NCBI GenBank assembly: GCA_012845835.1 | Contig: JABAKD010000009.1 | Location: 4,093,324 to 4,157,323, forward strand | From: Undaria pinnatifida | Taxonomy: Eukaryota > Sar > Phaeophyceae > Laminariales > Alariaceae | Direction: 5' to 3' | DNA length: 64,000 nucleotides | In this document: positions 10,371 to 22,175 of the stretch, piece by piece | Numbering within the stretch: position 1 is the first letter of the stretch | Layout: every line of letters begins with the position of its first letter | Notes under the pieces: generated by a model | Seen by the model: the letters and a program-made list of their open reading frames with translations, nothing else | The model's database searches: none | What the model was told of the DNA's origin: nothing | Position numbers and translations under genes: made by a program

Positions 10371-11465
10371 TGGGAGGTGTAGCACGAGCGATCGAGGGCC
10401 GAGCCCGCCCCCTCACGTGGAGGTTGTGCGGTAGGCGTCGACTGGCTGAGCCCAAACGAGTGTAGGTTAGGTAGGCGCGTGGACAGTAGCCTCGCGCACA
10501 CCTCTCATGCGTCGTAATGGCTGTCTTCGGAGTGTTGCTCCGCAGCCCCGGCGACACAGCACTTTGGTTGATGTTTTGGCGCCAACCCCTCTAAGCCTCG
10601 TACACAGAGGGTGAGGTCGCTTAGTCCCTTATCCTTAGATAAATCTCACATATATAGGTACACCAAGTTCAAGACCAACTATTACAGTATTGCGATATTG
10701 TTTGCGATTATTTCTTTCTGGGATCTCCGATGCCAAAAATTAAAACCCTCCACTATGGGACCAGAAATAACCGCTCCCCCGAACAGCTCTTCCTCCCGAA
10801 ATAACAGCTCTACCTCTCATTACGGGGATCATTTGACTTTTGGATACTACCTCGTATCAAGAATCACATGTCACCACTGCCTACGTATACTGCCTACACT
10901 GCTGTACCTTGTGTGATACCCGCCTGCTGTACACGTCACGCATCACCCACAAAGAATCACGATTACGCAAACACACCTACGACAGCATACTGCGCTCGTT
11001 GTGGACGAGACAGAGATTCGTCCTCACACAAACGCGACAGCAGCAGCGCAGCAAAAGAGACGGCAGCAGAGGCGGTGGTGACCTAACGTCGCCGGCGGCA
11101 GTGTAGGTGCCAGATTTCAAAAGTAAAGGCAAACGGCAAAACAAGACCAACCAATTCGAAGTTTTCGAGAAATCAGAAGCCATAATGGACGCCCCTTATT
11201 TCTGATGCAGTTATTTCGGGAGCCTCAAAACTACAAAAATATTCCCCAGAATTAATCGCTTTAAACTTTTCATAATAGTGGGTCTCGAGAAAAAACAGCA
11301 GTAGTGAACCCTAGCTTCAAAGAAGGATGGCGACGGCGCATACAGCGAGGGGGGTCATCGCCGAGCCCGTTGTCCGCCAAGACGTTCGGTAGGCGACGAT
11401 CAGTGCGCCTCGCGACGCCCAAACAGGGTCGCGAGGGCACACCACGTGGGTCCCACGCGGGTAGG
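10371..11465. other. Coding-free LTR-element interior with diverged 185-bp units
   Basis: 10,380-10,560 aligns with the 185-bp repeat unit seen at 11.5-12.4 kb (shared order of GAGCCC, CGGTAGGC, CTCAGGCGTC-like blocks), so it is an older copy. The remainder is unassigned. No retroviral-type motif is visible. Confidence 0.5.
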
Positions 11466-12391
11466 CCGGGAGGGGCATAGTGTGGGTGGGCGAGTGCTGA
11501 GCCCGGCACCCCGGCAGGGTGGCACGGTAGGCCTCGCCCAGCAGAGCCCAGATTTAGTCTGGTATGCACAGGGTAGTCCCGCACCTGTCTCTCAGGCGTC
11601 TAACGGCGGCTGTTTAGTGGATATATACGACAGCTGTCGCGATGCCTCGTCCGGGAGGGGCATAGTGTGGGTGGGCGAGTGCTGAGCCCGGCACCCCGGC
11701 AGGGTGGCACGGTAGGTCTCGCCCAGCAGAGCCCAGATTTAGTCTGGTATGCACAGGGTAGTCCCGCACCTGTCTCTCAGGCGTCCAACGGCGGCTGTTT
11801 AGTGGATATATACGACAGCTGTCGCGATGCGTCGTCCGGGAGGGGCATAGTGTGGGTGGGCGAGTGCTGAGCCCGGCACCCCGGCAGGGTGGCACGGTAG
11901 GCCTCGCCCAGCAGAGCCCAGATTTAGTCTGGTATGCACAGGGTAGTCCCGCACCTGTCTCTCAGGCGTCCAACGGCGGCTGTTTAGTGGATATATACGA
12001 CAGCTGTCGCGATGCCTCGTCCGGGAGGGGCATAGTGTGGGTGGGCGAGTGCTGAGCCCGGCACCCCGGCAGGGTGGCACGGTAGGCCTCGCCCAGCAGA
12101 GCCCAGATTTAGTCTGGTATGCACAGGGTAGTCCCGCACCTGTCTCTCAGGCGTCTAACGGCGGCTGTTTAGTGGATATATACGACAGCTGTCGCGATGC
12201 CTCGTCCGGGAGGGGCATAGTGTGGGTGGGCGAGTGCTGAGCCCGGCACCCCGGCAGGGTGGCACGGTAGGCCTCGCCCAGCAGAGCCCAGATTTAGTCT
12301 GGTATGCACAGGGTAGTCCCGCACCTGTCTCTCAGGCGTCCAACGGCGGCTGTTTAGTGGATATTTACGGCAAACTGCCGCGACGCCTCGT
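11466..12391 (+). repeat. 185-bp tandem array, five units
   Basis: Five head-to-tail units of exactly 185 bp; the landmark TAGTGTGGGTGGGCGAGTGC recurs near 11,478, 11,663, 11,848, 12,033 and 12,218. Units differ at only a few bases. 185 is not a multiple of 3, so the ORFs repeated in each unit are not one continuous protein. It lies within the LTR element, like tandem arrays in the untranslated regions of some large LTR elements. Confidence 0.95.
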
Positions 12392-15160
12392 CCCTTTTCT
12401 AGCGCGCTGACACCCACCCTGCCCCACTCGGGCCTCGCAAGCCCAGGCGGGGGTGTGGTGATTAGTTGCATGTCGCATTAGACGCTCGGATGTTTCGCAC
12501 CTACGTGTAATGATAAAAAATAAAAAAAATGGGGGACAATTTCTGAATAAAACAGAGCCCGAGGTGAACACAAACGACATACCTGGTATTATATATACGA
12601 AGTACATACCAAAAGCGACTCGTTACCATACGTACTGATCGAACGGCCTCATTTACAACATGAAATAATACCATACCTACTGAACGGCCCCATCACAAAA
12701 GACAATAATACAGCAGCAGGACAAAGACGCCGATGGCGGTACCGCAAGGTACATACTGCTGTGGATTACGACTACCAGTTCTGTGGTATCGGGGATTTCG
12801 ATTATGCACGACGCCTGCGTGTCCAGTTGGACCTTGAAAGCAGCAGAGTTGCAAAAAAAGGAGGGCTAGTGAATGGGAAGGTGAGGGTTAGACGAGGTAA
12901 GGGATACCATTTTTTTGTGCTGATGGCTAATGGTGCAGCCGATCATTTTGGTGCTGATGGTGCAGCATAACCGCTCGACCCCGATGCCCGTTCGCTCCCT
13001 CTTGTTCCTCTGGTCCTCGTGCATCTCGTATGTCGTCGTATGCCTGCGGCGTGTTGTTGCACGTCGGCTCGCATGACACGTATGCTTTACGCGTGCCAGG
13101 CGGTGATACGTCACGGAAGTCTGCGTGCCGATAGCTAATATCAGTAATTTTGGCAGCTTTGTTCTTCCACTTTCGCGAAATCAATCAATCCCCACTATCT
13201 CAAGGAGTTATTCAATTAATTTAATGCACACCCGTCCACTCTAGTGTTGATAGGTTGGGGGACCCCGACTTCAGAGAAGGATACTTACTCCATATAAGGG
13301 AATAGTACAGTATATACCTGGATCTTCTACCTCTCGAATTTGTGTGGTGTTGCAGCAGCAGCAGCGGTACAAATCAGACTACGCGGGTGTCATGATATTT
13401 CGGGTTGCCACCAATGATTGATACGCTGCTGCTACAGCAAGCAGGAGCAAAGTGGTTTCCGCACCCAGCCTAGACGACAGCAGCAGCAGAATAGTTGGAG
13501 TGTGTGTACACAAAAATTAAATCACCCCACTACGTCCCTGGGAGGTGAGCCCGATCAACGTATCTGAGTTAGTCATAATCAACTATTATGATAATAGCGT
13601 ATAGTCGCTAATCTCGGTTGCTGGTTTGTTGGAAGCAGGGTCCTCAGCCACCAACCCAGTAGTTTGGTGTCAGTCACGGCATGTCAAGGCAAACCTGCTG
13701 ACGGTCAAGTGTCGGAAGTCCTGTCTCCGGACTTCTTTGCTGAAGGATGGACCCAAAAGTTCAGACGGGGTAAAGCAGAAGAGTTGTAGAGCTCATTTTG
13801 CTTTGTGGGGTCTTCCGGCGATCTTCTATGCTATATATGAGCTATATTAACCGCAACCATTATTTAACTGCTTTTGAATCGTCTTGTATCATTATTCGGT
13901 CGCAAGAAAAAAAAATGAAAATGAAATGAAACGAAACGAGATGAAATGGAATGAACAACAAGACAAACGTACTGTAGCAAAACTGAGAACGACAGGAAAA
14001 GACAGGAAACCGGGGCACACCAAGTGCACCTCTCCAGGCAACCGAGTAAATACACAGCGAAACACGGCTGGTACGCTGCGTCTCAGGGATGATTTTCGTT
14101 TGTCTTCCAAGGCGGAAATAATAGCCGTTACTCCCTCGGGGCCTGAGCCCGTCTTTTGTATATATTATATTACCCTTGTATTACCTGGTAAATTTTACGG
14201 GTTGCTTCCGATACGCTATACCCTGATGCCTGGTATACACGATAGCACCGCTGATAATATAGCAGCAGGGTGGACGCGTAACGTTACCATGTTGTTGTTG
14301 TCGTTGTTTTCTCACATCAACTCTTGTCGCGAGCTGCACCAATAGGCTGACGTGCTGATTGCTCTGAACACTGCGTAGGGAGTTGTTGCGACATACTGCA
14401 TTACAGTGCAGGCCCGCTCATAAGAAACCAGAAATCGGGCTTTCTCATTTGAAAAAAGCAGTGTGTCACACACTAACTTCAGTATAATAGCTGTCGACTT
14501 TCTTATTTCCCCCGTAATGTTTAGGCCGAGTTTCTTGTGGGGTACGTTCTTATGAGAGGGCCGGACGCGTATGTGTACGACACGAAAGTGCTGACTCTTC
14601 ATCCTAGGGATGGAATATCTTGTCGTCACAAAGCCACGACATATGTTTACGAGTACAGCAGTTTTACATTATACCCCTGGTATTTGTTCAATGGGAGACG
14701 TTACACACACGGTCGTCTCCCGAGGAAAAAAATAAATAAATAAAAATCAATATATTAATAGAATAACGAGATGAACCAATAATACGTTGTACATGCAGTA
14801 CGCATTTCTCGCGATGCGTTTCAGCATTCCCGAGTGCCCCGTAGACTACAACGTACGTATTTGTTGTTTTCCATGTATATTGGGTAAAAAGGCGATCGAA
14901 GGATAAATATGCCGCCTGGTTAGTTTGTCGTGTTACGTTTTGATCAGCTATCGGAAGGCGACGGAAGGACGCATGCGCCGCTTTAATGTCAAGTTCTATA
15001 ACCAGCACGCTCGAGGCTATAGTATTGCGTGTTGTTGATGGTACCCATGTTCCCTCTTGCATAAGAGCGGGAGGCTTCCTTTTAAGAAAGTACGATTCAT
15101 TTTATTATACCCATACTCTTGTGTTCGCGCATGCTTGGCCGCGCCTATCATCTACTAGTA
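12392..15160. other. Coding-free LTR-element interior
   Basis: 2.8 kb without a recognisable gene. It includes A-rich runs near 12,515-12,530, an AAATGAAATGAAAC-type simple repeat at 13,905-13,960, and short ORFs with no motif. Confidence 0.5.
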
Positions 15161-15161
15161 T

Positions 15162-16065
15162 GGGTCTGGCTGAGCTTGGGAGGAACGTTGTTTCTATCTC
15201 CTTTCAGCAGGGAGATAGGAGTCAGGCCTCTCTAGGCGATACTGAACTGTCCCGCTGATATGTGAAAGCATACACACATTCGTGTACCGCGCACATCAAC
15301 ACAATTAGCGGCTGCTATGTTGGCCGACGCCCCGTGCTCCGCTGTACATACATGTCCTTCGCCTGTCTAGTGATATCGTGTTTCTATAAAATAGCTGTGC
15401 AAGGCATCCGCTTGCCAGTGGACCATCCCCATCATCTGCTATCGCCGTCCTACCTCGTCGCTATCGCGGCGCGTTGTCTTTATGTCGCCGCGAACGCGGC
15501 ATTTCGTGCTTCTGTCTTGTGTCAGTTTGGTTTGGTCTGTTTTCGTTTTGTTGCCCGCGTGATAGTGTGTTGCTTTTCTAGGAGAGACAGGGTGAAGGCC
15601 CATATTCATTTGGGTCTGTGCCTATTGGAACCGCTGTTGCTGTCTTCCATGCTAAAGGGAAGACGGCAACCAGGCCCCTCTAGGTCTGTGCCTTGCCGCG
15701 GGGCTTACGCCTGTTCTTGGCTGGGTCTGTGCCTATTGGGACCGCGGTTGCTGCCTCCTTTGCAAAAGGAAGACGGAAATCAGGTCCCTCTAGGTCTGTG
15801 CCTTGCCGCGTGACTTGCACCTGTTTTACGTTCATAGTCGAGTATCTGTTAATATGTGGAGGGGGGCCCGGGACCTCTCGTTTGCTTCATGAAAACGGCC
15901 CCGGGACCTCTCGTTTGCTCTATAAAAACGTTGTTATTGTTGTTTGGCGATATGGTGTGTTTGTGTGCCAGAGGGGATGCCCTTCAAGGGTGGGTCCGTA
16001 CCCACCGGGACCGTTGTTGCTATCTCTCATGCTGAAGGGAGACGGCCATCAGGCGCCTGTCCACG
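15162..16065 (+). repeat. Hairpin-bearing degenerate tandem repeats
   Basis: Four units start near 15,162, 15,611, 15,723 and 15,990 with GGGTCTGTGCCTATTGG-like phrases. Unit 1 has an 8-bp stem CTATCTCC/GGAGATAG (15,194-15,218). Unit 2 has a 13-bp stem with one G-U pair, GTTGCTGTCTTCC with GGAAGACGGCAAC (15,636-15,670). Unit 4 keeps TCTCTC/GGGAGA; unit 3 pairs poorly in this register. Stem sequences differ while pairing is kept between units 1 and 2. The adjacent phrase CCCGGGACCTCTCGTTTGCT is duplicated near 15,870 and 15,900. Confidence 0.6.
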
Positions 16066-17900
16066 GGGCGAATGCCTCGGTACATACGTTCCTGTCCGCG
16101 TGCCCGTACTTTTCATATTTAGGTTCCCTATGTTCGACAGAATACTCGTCGACGGGGGGGCGGTGCCGCCTTCGTCGGAAGCCTGCATCGGCATGGCAAC
16201 ACCCGAAATGGAACGAGCGATTCAGGTACTTTCCAACCCGGTATCTCGCGCCCCTAAATAGCGAGTCCCATTTGGATCAGCCTTCCCTTGGCGCCGTTTC
16301 CTCTGTCCGCTACCTTTCCCCCGTTCCCGGGGCCGCTCCCTCGCTCCACACACTTCCCCGTGCGCAGTTTCCTCGCGACGCACTCTTGCCCGTGTGCCGC
16401 TCCCTCAAACAGGTCGCAGTCGCTGTGCGTGACTGCGTCACTTCGAACGAGGAACCTCCTGTATTTGATCGCAGATTTTAGGGTGTGGTGGTGGCTCGAT
16501 GACAGAATAACAGCAGAGGAAAGAGTCCCGAAACGAGGAAATATTCCTACAGAGGAGATATTTGTCAGGGAGTAATTTAATACGGGTATGTAGAGCAGTA
16601 GTAATATAGTACTGCAGGTAAATGAGTATACACATGATTGAGTACGACACTTCGTGAATATCAAGACTGCAGAGTAGCACAACCCCTCGCCCCGTGTCCG
16701 TTGCCCTGGTATGTTCTGCCGTTGATGGAGTTATAAGTACGAGCTGAGAAAAGCAGTTGAATTATCACGTGGTATCGTCGTTGTCAAGTAACCGTTATGC
16801 AGTGGCATTGGAGAACAGTGAGAGAATTGCAAGCTGGTATTGAATGCATGAAGAGAGCCGAACACCCATGGCCACCCTCATTTCTGCTTTATCCTGTCCC
16901 CTGCTGCTTGTGTCGAGCCTATGCTGTCGAGGCGACATCTGATTCCACCCAGGAGGATAAGCTGGATGATCCGAGCTGCGGCAACGCCGTGGCCGGAGGA
17001 AGAGGCAGCCCCAGCGGAGGCAACAACAGCAGGAGTAGTGTTTGGGGCATGGGACCCCGGGCATATTATGGTTTTCGAATGGAATGTTATTGCCTGATTA
17101 TATCGAACCAATTTAGCAGTTGAATTTTTACTGACAGGGTTGATTGATTTGCATTGCGTCGGAAGAGTTACTGTTTAGGATGCGAAATGATTTCAGTCTA
17201 CGGCAAATAGCCACGACTGAAGTACACCAGAGGGCGCGTTCGATCCAGATTGTATGCCCTGGGTTTTGAGCTTTAAGTCGTATTCCGTCCTTCTTTGCGT
17301 TTGTGACGCGTTTTTAAGCAAGGTAGAACACGCGTGTAGGGAACTTCTGCGGTTACGTTCGTAGACAGACGGAGTTTCGAGGTATTCGGGGATACTCAAG
17401 GAGTTTTAGGTCGGTTTTCGGGATCATGGAGTATTTATTGCCGGCTATTGCGCGAACCACAGCAGTATTTATGGCCGGTTCGTCCAGCAGTATTGGTTGT
17501 AAGTGGTCGCGGGAGCTTACTGCACTGCATGGGTATGTCACTTACTAATCCGAAGAATAATACCGTTTTTCCTTGACTAACCTTGAGGATAACGCCGTTT
17601 TTCCTTGCAATACATTTGGAGATGGTTCGATGTTACCAGATCGTGCATTTATAATTTCGAGTACGGTGGTTTGAGCGCAAGACTTAGTATATGGAAATAA
17701 GCATTCATGCTATCTCGCATTACCGTCGCGATCGGTGAATCTATCACTGGAATCCATGCCGGGGAGGGCACACCACGTGGGTCCCATGCGGGTACACCTT
17801 TGGGGTTTCCGTGTTACTTCTGTTCCCCAAGACAACTTCCTGTGATAACTGCGGGTACACCTTTAAAGGTCAATCAACAGTATATGTATCTAGTAAATTA
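16066..17900. other. Coding-free LTR-element interior
   Basis: No gene recognised. A short tandem phrase ACCGTTTTTCCTTG / GCCGTTTTTCCTTG occurs near 17,562-17,610. The phrase GGGCACACCACGTGGGTCCC at 17,765 also occurs at 11,434, just before the 185-bp array, so the element contains internal duplications. Confidence 0.5.
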
Positions 17901-19340
17901 TTTTGGTGTACGGGGCATAGGTTTCCGTGCTTTATCAAACGTAAGGGGTCTTTTTTGCCGGCCTGGTTTGTGTGCTAGCCAGTCCTCGTTGCCAGTCCAA
18001 ATTTCGTCTGCATCCGTGTTTCCGATTGACTGCTTTATGTAATAGTTACTTGTTGTTCAAAGTCATGTGTCTGCTAGGGGGGATGTTTCAGGTTAGGAAC
18101 CGTTCCACTAGTCGCGTTTTATTGTCTGGGACTCTTTTTATCACGCAACAGCTTGCGGGTACGTTATGTTTGGGTGTCTATTTGGTTTTTCGGTTGGTCA
18201 TTTTCGTGCGTTGCGCGACGTTATCGGAATGGTGGAAGGGTTTTATCGTGCGTTATCTGTGTGGGACTTGTTTTGATTTTGGTTGGTGTGTACGGTATTT
18301 TTGAGTGGGTTATTGAGTTGGTTTTGGGGTGCGTTATTTTGGGGCGAGGCGCTAGGTTGGCGAAACTGGGGAAAAGTTGGTTGCGTTATACTTGTTCGGC
18401 TCGGGGGAGGGTTGTTTTATGTTGACTTTCGGGGTCGGGGATCAGTTTTGTTTTAGGCATGAGTTCTCTTTGATTTTATGTTAGAATTACAGGTTACTAT
18501 ACGCGGGGTCTACGGTTGCTGTTTTTTTGCACAAGTTCACAACTTTAGGGGGAGGTGATCCTTCTTTGTCGGGGACTCTCCTCAGTGCGAGGCGTGGGTT
18601 ATTTTACGATATCTCTTTGTCGAGGTCGAAGACTTTGTGGATTTTGTGCGTGTGATATTTCATGGTATTGCTTAGAGCGATTGTTCTTTGTTAAGAACCT
18701 TCCTGGGTTTATGAATGGGTTATTTGGTTTTATGCGTGTGTTACAAGGTATTATATGCGGAATTTGTTTTTGTTGCTTCATGCGTAGGTTATATGTTTTG
18801 TCTGGAACCGTCCTTGGTTTTATGCGTGAGCTGTTTAACTATCTCTCCTGAAGGGATCTTTCTTTGTCGAGGACCCTTCTGGGTTTACATGTTGGTCATT
18901 TTGTGTTTACGCGTGTATGACGGGGTATTCCATGCGGGCGATATTTTTGTGGACTGGGCTATCTTGTTTTACGAGTGTGCTACAAGGTATGCCGTAAGGG
19001 AGTTATCTTTGGGGTCTTGGCGTAAGTTAGCAACTTTAGAGTTGGGCGGCGTTGATGGATTTTCGTGTTAAGTTACTGCACGGGGGCGGGAGCCATCCGC
19101 TCGTGATCGAGTTGGGGGAGGCTCCGTAGAGAAGGCGCGCGGTGGACATTCCGGAAGGCCCCAATTGCGAGAAGGGCGTCCCGTTCACCACGTTAGTGAG
19201 TAAGGCGGCGCATGAGTGTGCGTGCTGGGGAGGGTTTTTCCTATCGGATAAAGGCCGGGTTTTCTTTCCTCAGTCTTGGTTGGCATAGTGTATTTCGGAC
19301 CCACCGCTTTAGATATCGCGTGACCGGCCTCGTCCGGCCG
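17901..19340 (+). repeat. GT-rich degenerate repeats before the 3' LTR
   Basis: Strong G+T bias on the plus strand. Loosely repeated phrases such as TTTATGCGTGTGTTACAAGG, TTTTACGAGTGTGCTACAAG, TCTTTGTCGAGG and CCTGGGTTTATG suggest a degenerate tandem array with period near 130 bp. ORFs of about 100 codons here are rich in Cys, Val, Leu and Phe because of this composition. Confidence 0.55.
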
Positions 19341-19355
19341 ACAAGCTGGGGAGGA
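19341..19355 (+). other. Candidate polypurine tract
   Basis: ACAAGCTGGGGAGGA ends directly at the TGT of the 3' LTR; the last ten bases are nearly all purine, as needed for plus-strand priming. Confidence 0.5.
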
Positions 19356-19845
19356 TGTTACAGCGGTTTTCCATGGGTCCGAGGGTTTCCAGAGAAGGGC
19401 TGGGCGTGGTCATCGACGGGGACAATGCGAGTTCAACCCGGAGATGAAACGCCTGTACGAAAGGTTGTGCTGTGGGCTGGAGAGCCCACAACTCTACCCT
19501 AGCTCCCTATAGGTTGTGCTGCCACGCTCGGTGCTGGACTTCGCAAGGAGATTACCAGCTAGGACAGCACTATACGATGGCTCACCAGCAAGGACCGCAG
19601 GCCGCGTGGTACAACGGTCAGTCAGTGCATGAACTCGAAACGAGCGTGAACGTGTTGTGTACTTGCCCAGCAGGAAGGCTGGGGAGGAAGAGCTCTGGAA
19701 TAATACAATCGATGTGTGTTTTGGTGTCGTGCATATGGATTTGGGGACGAGAGTCCGGAGCAAAGCTCTCATCATGAGTGATATGCATGCATGCGTCGAG
19801 GCCTCCTCCTGTGAACTGATATACACAAAGCACGTTCCTCTGACA
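19356..19845 (+). repeat. 3' LTR
   Basis: 490 bp, apparently identical to the 5' LTR. TGTC at 19,846-19,849 is the right target duplication. Confidence 0.9.
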
Positions 19846-20000
19846 TGTCGTCTGTGTGGTGCGTGCCCAGCAGCCACCAGGAGGGAACAAAATCCGAGAC
19901 GAGGAGTGTGCTCCACAGAGCAGTGTCGTCCGCACGTACTTGGAAGGTGTCGTCAGTGTGGTACGTGCTCATGGACCAACAGGAGGGGCCCCTGCCATCT
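19846..20000. repeat. 102-bp tandem repeat: right part of unit 1 plus intact unit 2 (empty site)
   Basis: After the 3' LTR, TGTCGTCTGTGTGGTGCGTG continues unit 1. An uninterrupted unit 2 follows, with GGAAGGTGTCGTCAGTGTGG; its TGTC is at 19,948-19,951. Unit 2 shows what the target looked like before insertion and confirms the 4-bp duplication. The period of 102 bp is a multiple of 3 and one frame stays open (repeated phrase RAVSSART), but I recognise no protein. Confidence 0.85.
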
Positions 20001-20619
20001 TACTGCTGTTGTGGTCGCCGTTTGAGGAGGAAGGGCGCTCCCTCCTTTGAAAAGCCACCCGACAGGGAACAGGGGTTGCGGGCTCGATGGAGAGCAAAAG
20101 CAAAATCGCTACGAAAAATAATCGGAGAGATTGGAGGAACGCTGCCTATTAAGCTCGTTGACGCCACATTTTAAACTAATGGTGGGGGACACAGAGTGCC
20201 CCCTGCAGGTTTGCCAATTGATCAGGTCCTCGGAGAGAACTAACTTTCGTTTCCTTCGTAATGATGTAGCTTGATTCGTTTCCACCAGAGTCCGGGATAG
20301 CTTCTGATATCAGAGGCACGTGCCTCCGATCTACTTCCTAACTTCCCCGAATAAAAAACGCCAACCTTATTATACGATACCCATCAAAATTATCTCAAAT
20401 TCGGATACTTACAGGCCTTTCGAGGCCGTATCTTGACATTTATATGATTTAGGTGACAGCAGGTTACAACAGCAGTCGCACTCGTTGTGTGAGTACCACT
20501 CAAATTGTTTGTGTCTGTTTTAATGATTTTAATTTTTTTGTTAGGTTACAGCAGGTTGTCACAGTACAAATACACCAGGTACGAGTATGAGGTTATCGAA
20601 TACTAATTTTATATATACA
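20001..20619. other. No recognisable feature
   Basis: A frame continues to about 20,174 with a Lys/Arg-rich tail, then A/T-rich DNA. The phrase AGGTGACAGCAGGTTACAAC...GGTTACAGCAGGTTGTCAC near 20,450-20,565 is a short repeat. Confidence 0.4.
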
Positions 20620-21452
20620 GTGTCGACCGAATCCTTGATCTCATAGATGGAGCGTATTTCAATATTATATGTGACGTAAACCTCTTGACCCCCCTTCCCC
20701 CCCCAACCCCCCCCCCCCCCCCCCCCCACCCCCGCCTCTTTCTTTTTTTTTTCTCTCTTCTCCTCGCTTTCTCTTGCTTAAACGCCCCACCTAATATTGA
20801 AATCCGCCAGAATAATGAACACTTCCACGGCTTGGATATCGCCTTATTATCGTTTTAGAGCCGTCCATGCCGCTGCTGCAATTACCAATCACCTCCGCCC
20901 CAAACGCCCCCTCCTTCCCCACCACCCGCACCATCGCCTAGACCTAGCACTACGAGTATAGCAAACCCCTACATGTCGACCTAGAGCCCTCACTCCCCGC
21001 CCCCCGCACCCCCCCGGCATATTCTCCCCCCCCCTCCTCCACAAAAATGATTTATAGTTTCCACGCACAAATTGACCTGACCCACCCGTCCTCTCCCCCG
21101 CCTCCCCCCCTCCCGCTCCCCATTTAATCAAAATCAGGCCCCCACGTCCTTGAAAATTCCGCCCTCCCCTCACCGGTTGTTCGACTTACAGTATTCACTT
21201 GATAAACTGATGCATTTCCACTTACAGCTGTCAGATTTTGCCCCCCTCAGAAACGGGTTTTATAGTTGCCCCGCACAGACTGCCTAACAACACTCTGTTG
21301 ACCCTGGTAGCTACACTGTAGTTGCAAGGGGAGTCGCCGACCTATATCCTTAATGAGGACACATCCCGTAATACGCGCGATCGGAGTATCACACACAGCT
21401 TGAATAGATGAGTTTCGACAAAATACTCGATCTCACAGCTGGAGTATAATTT
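20620..21452 (-). repeat. RG repeat family, copy 4 (inverted)
   Basis: Two modules: one ends near 20,660 (GATCTCATAGATGGAGCGTA), the other at 21,450 (GATCTCACAGCTGGAGTATA) against ATTTATTTTATAAC. It includes a C homopolymer near 20,699-20,730. The islands match the other copies in the same order. Confidence 0.85.
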
Positions 21453-21807
21453 ATTTTATAACATACCTGGCACCTGGTACAAATTATGTGACAACTTGAC
21501 TCTTAGTATAAATAAGCCGTAGACATTCTGAGGTTTTGTCACTGGGAATCTTATCTTTTTCGTATTTTTGACTAGAATTTTTGTTTCTCTTCAAGAGCTG
21601 ATACCCAGCTTTTGAGGACAAACTACTTGGAAATAGTGTGGGATATGTTGTTCAGAATTGGTCGCCCGTTTGCGTGAGAAACTACTTGAAAGTAGCGTGG
21701 CATACGTTTTTAAGTTCTTAATGGGTTAATGCATCCGCACCATCGTAGAGTATGGTTATTTGTACTCAAAAAACGGCTGTGTACTGTAGCCGTATCTAGT
21801 ACATATA
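21453..21807. other. Spacer between two RG copies
   Basis: A duplicated phrase AACTACTTG(G)AAA(A/G)TAG(T)GTGG(G)ATA occurs near 21,622 and 21,680. No gene. Confidence 0.4.
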
Positions 21808-22175
21808 TAACCCCCCTTCCCCCCTCCCGCCCCTCCTTTTGATCAAAATCAGGCCCCCACGTCCTTAAAAACTCCGCCCTCCCCTCACCAGATATTCGAC
21901 TAACAGGATTTACTTGATAAACTGATGCATTTCCTTCCACAGCTGTCAGATTTTGTCCCCCCCAGAAACGGGTTTTATGGTTTCCGCGTACAGACTGACT
22001 AACATAACCCTGTTGACCCTGATAGCTACGCTGTAGTTGCAACGGGGGTCGCCGACCTATATCCCTAATGAGGACAAACAACTCGTAATTCGCGCGATCG
22101 GGGTATCACACACAGCTTGCAAAGATGAGTTTCGACAAAATGTTCGATCTCACAGCTGGAGTGTATTTTAATATT
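21808..22175 (-). repeat. RG repeat family, copy 5 (inverted, short)
   Basis: About 370 bp, only the conserved-end module, stopping in the C-rich tract on its left. The conserved end abuts TTTTAATATTTATAAAATAT. Confidence 0.85.

Larger units (their letters stand above)
9357..19845 (+). mobile_element. Non-autonomous LTR retrotransposon (LARD-like), 10,489 bp
   Basis: Bounded by two 490-bp direct repeats that look identical by eye, begin TGTTAC and end TGACA, with TGTC duplicated on both sides. A TGG-starting primer-binding-site candidate follows the 5' LTR and a purine-rich tract precedes the 3' LTR. About 9.5 kb lie between them. I see no gag, protease, integrase or RT motif in any frame; the longest frame (262 codons, 15,693-16,481) runs through tandem repeats. 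This matches large retrotransposon derivatives, which are mobilised by proteins of a related element. Orientation is inferred from PBS and PPT positions. LTR identity implies a recent insertion, unless assembly or gene conversion produced it. Confidence 0.85.

Noticed and set aside
11466-12391. Regularly spaced repeats as a CRISPR array
   Set aside because: The units are contiguous 185-bp tandem copies without spacers, in eukaryotic DNA.
15693-16481. 262-codon ORF in the LTR element as a gag candidate
   Set aside because: It runs through hairpin-bearing tandem repeats and has no gag, zinc-finger or protease motif.
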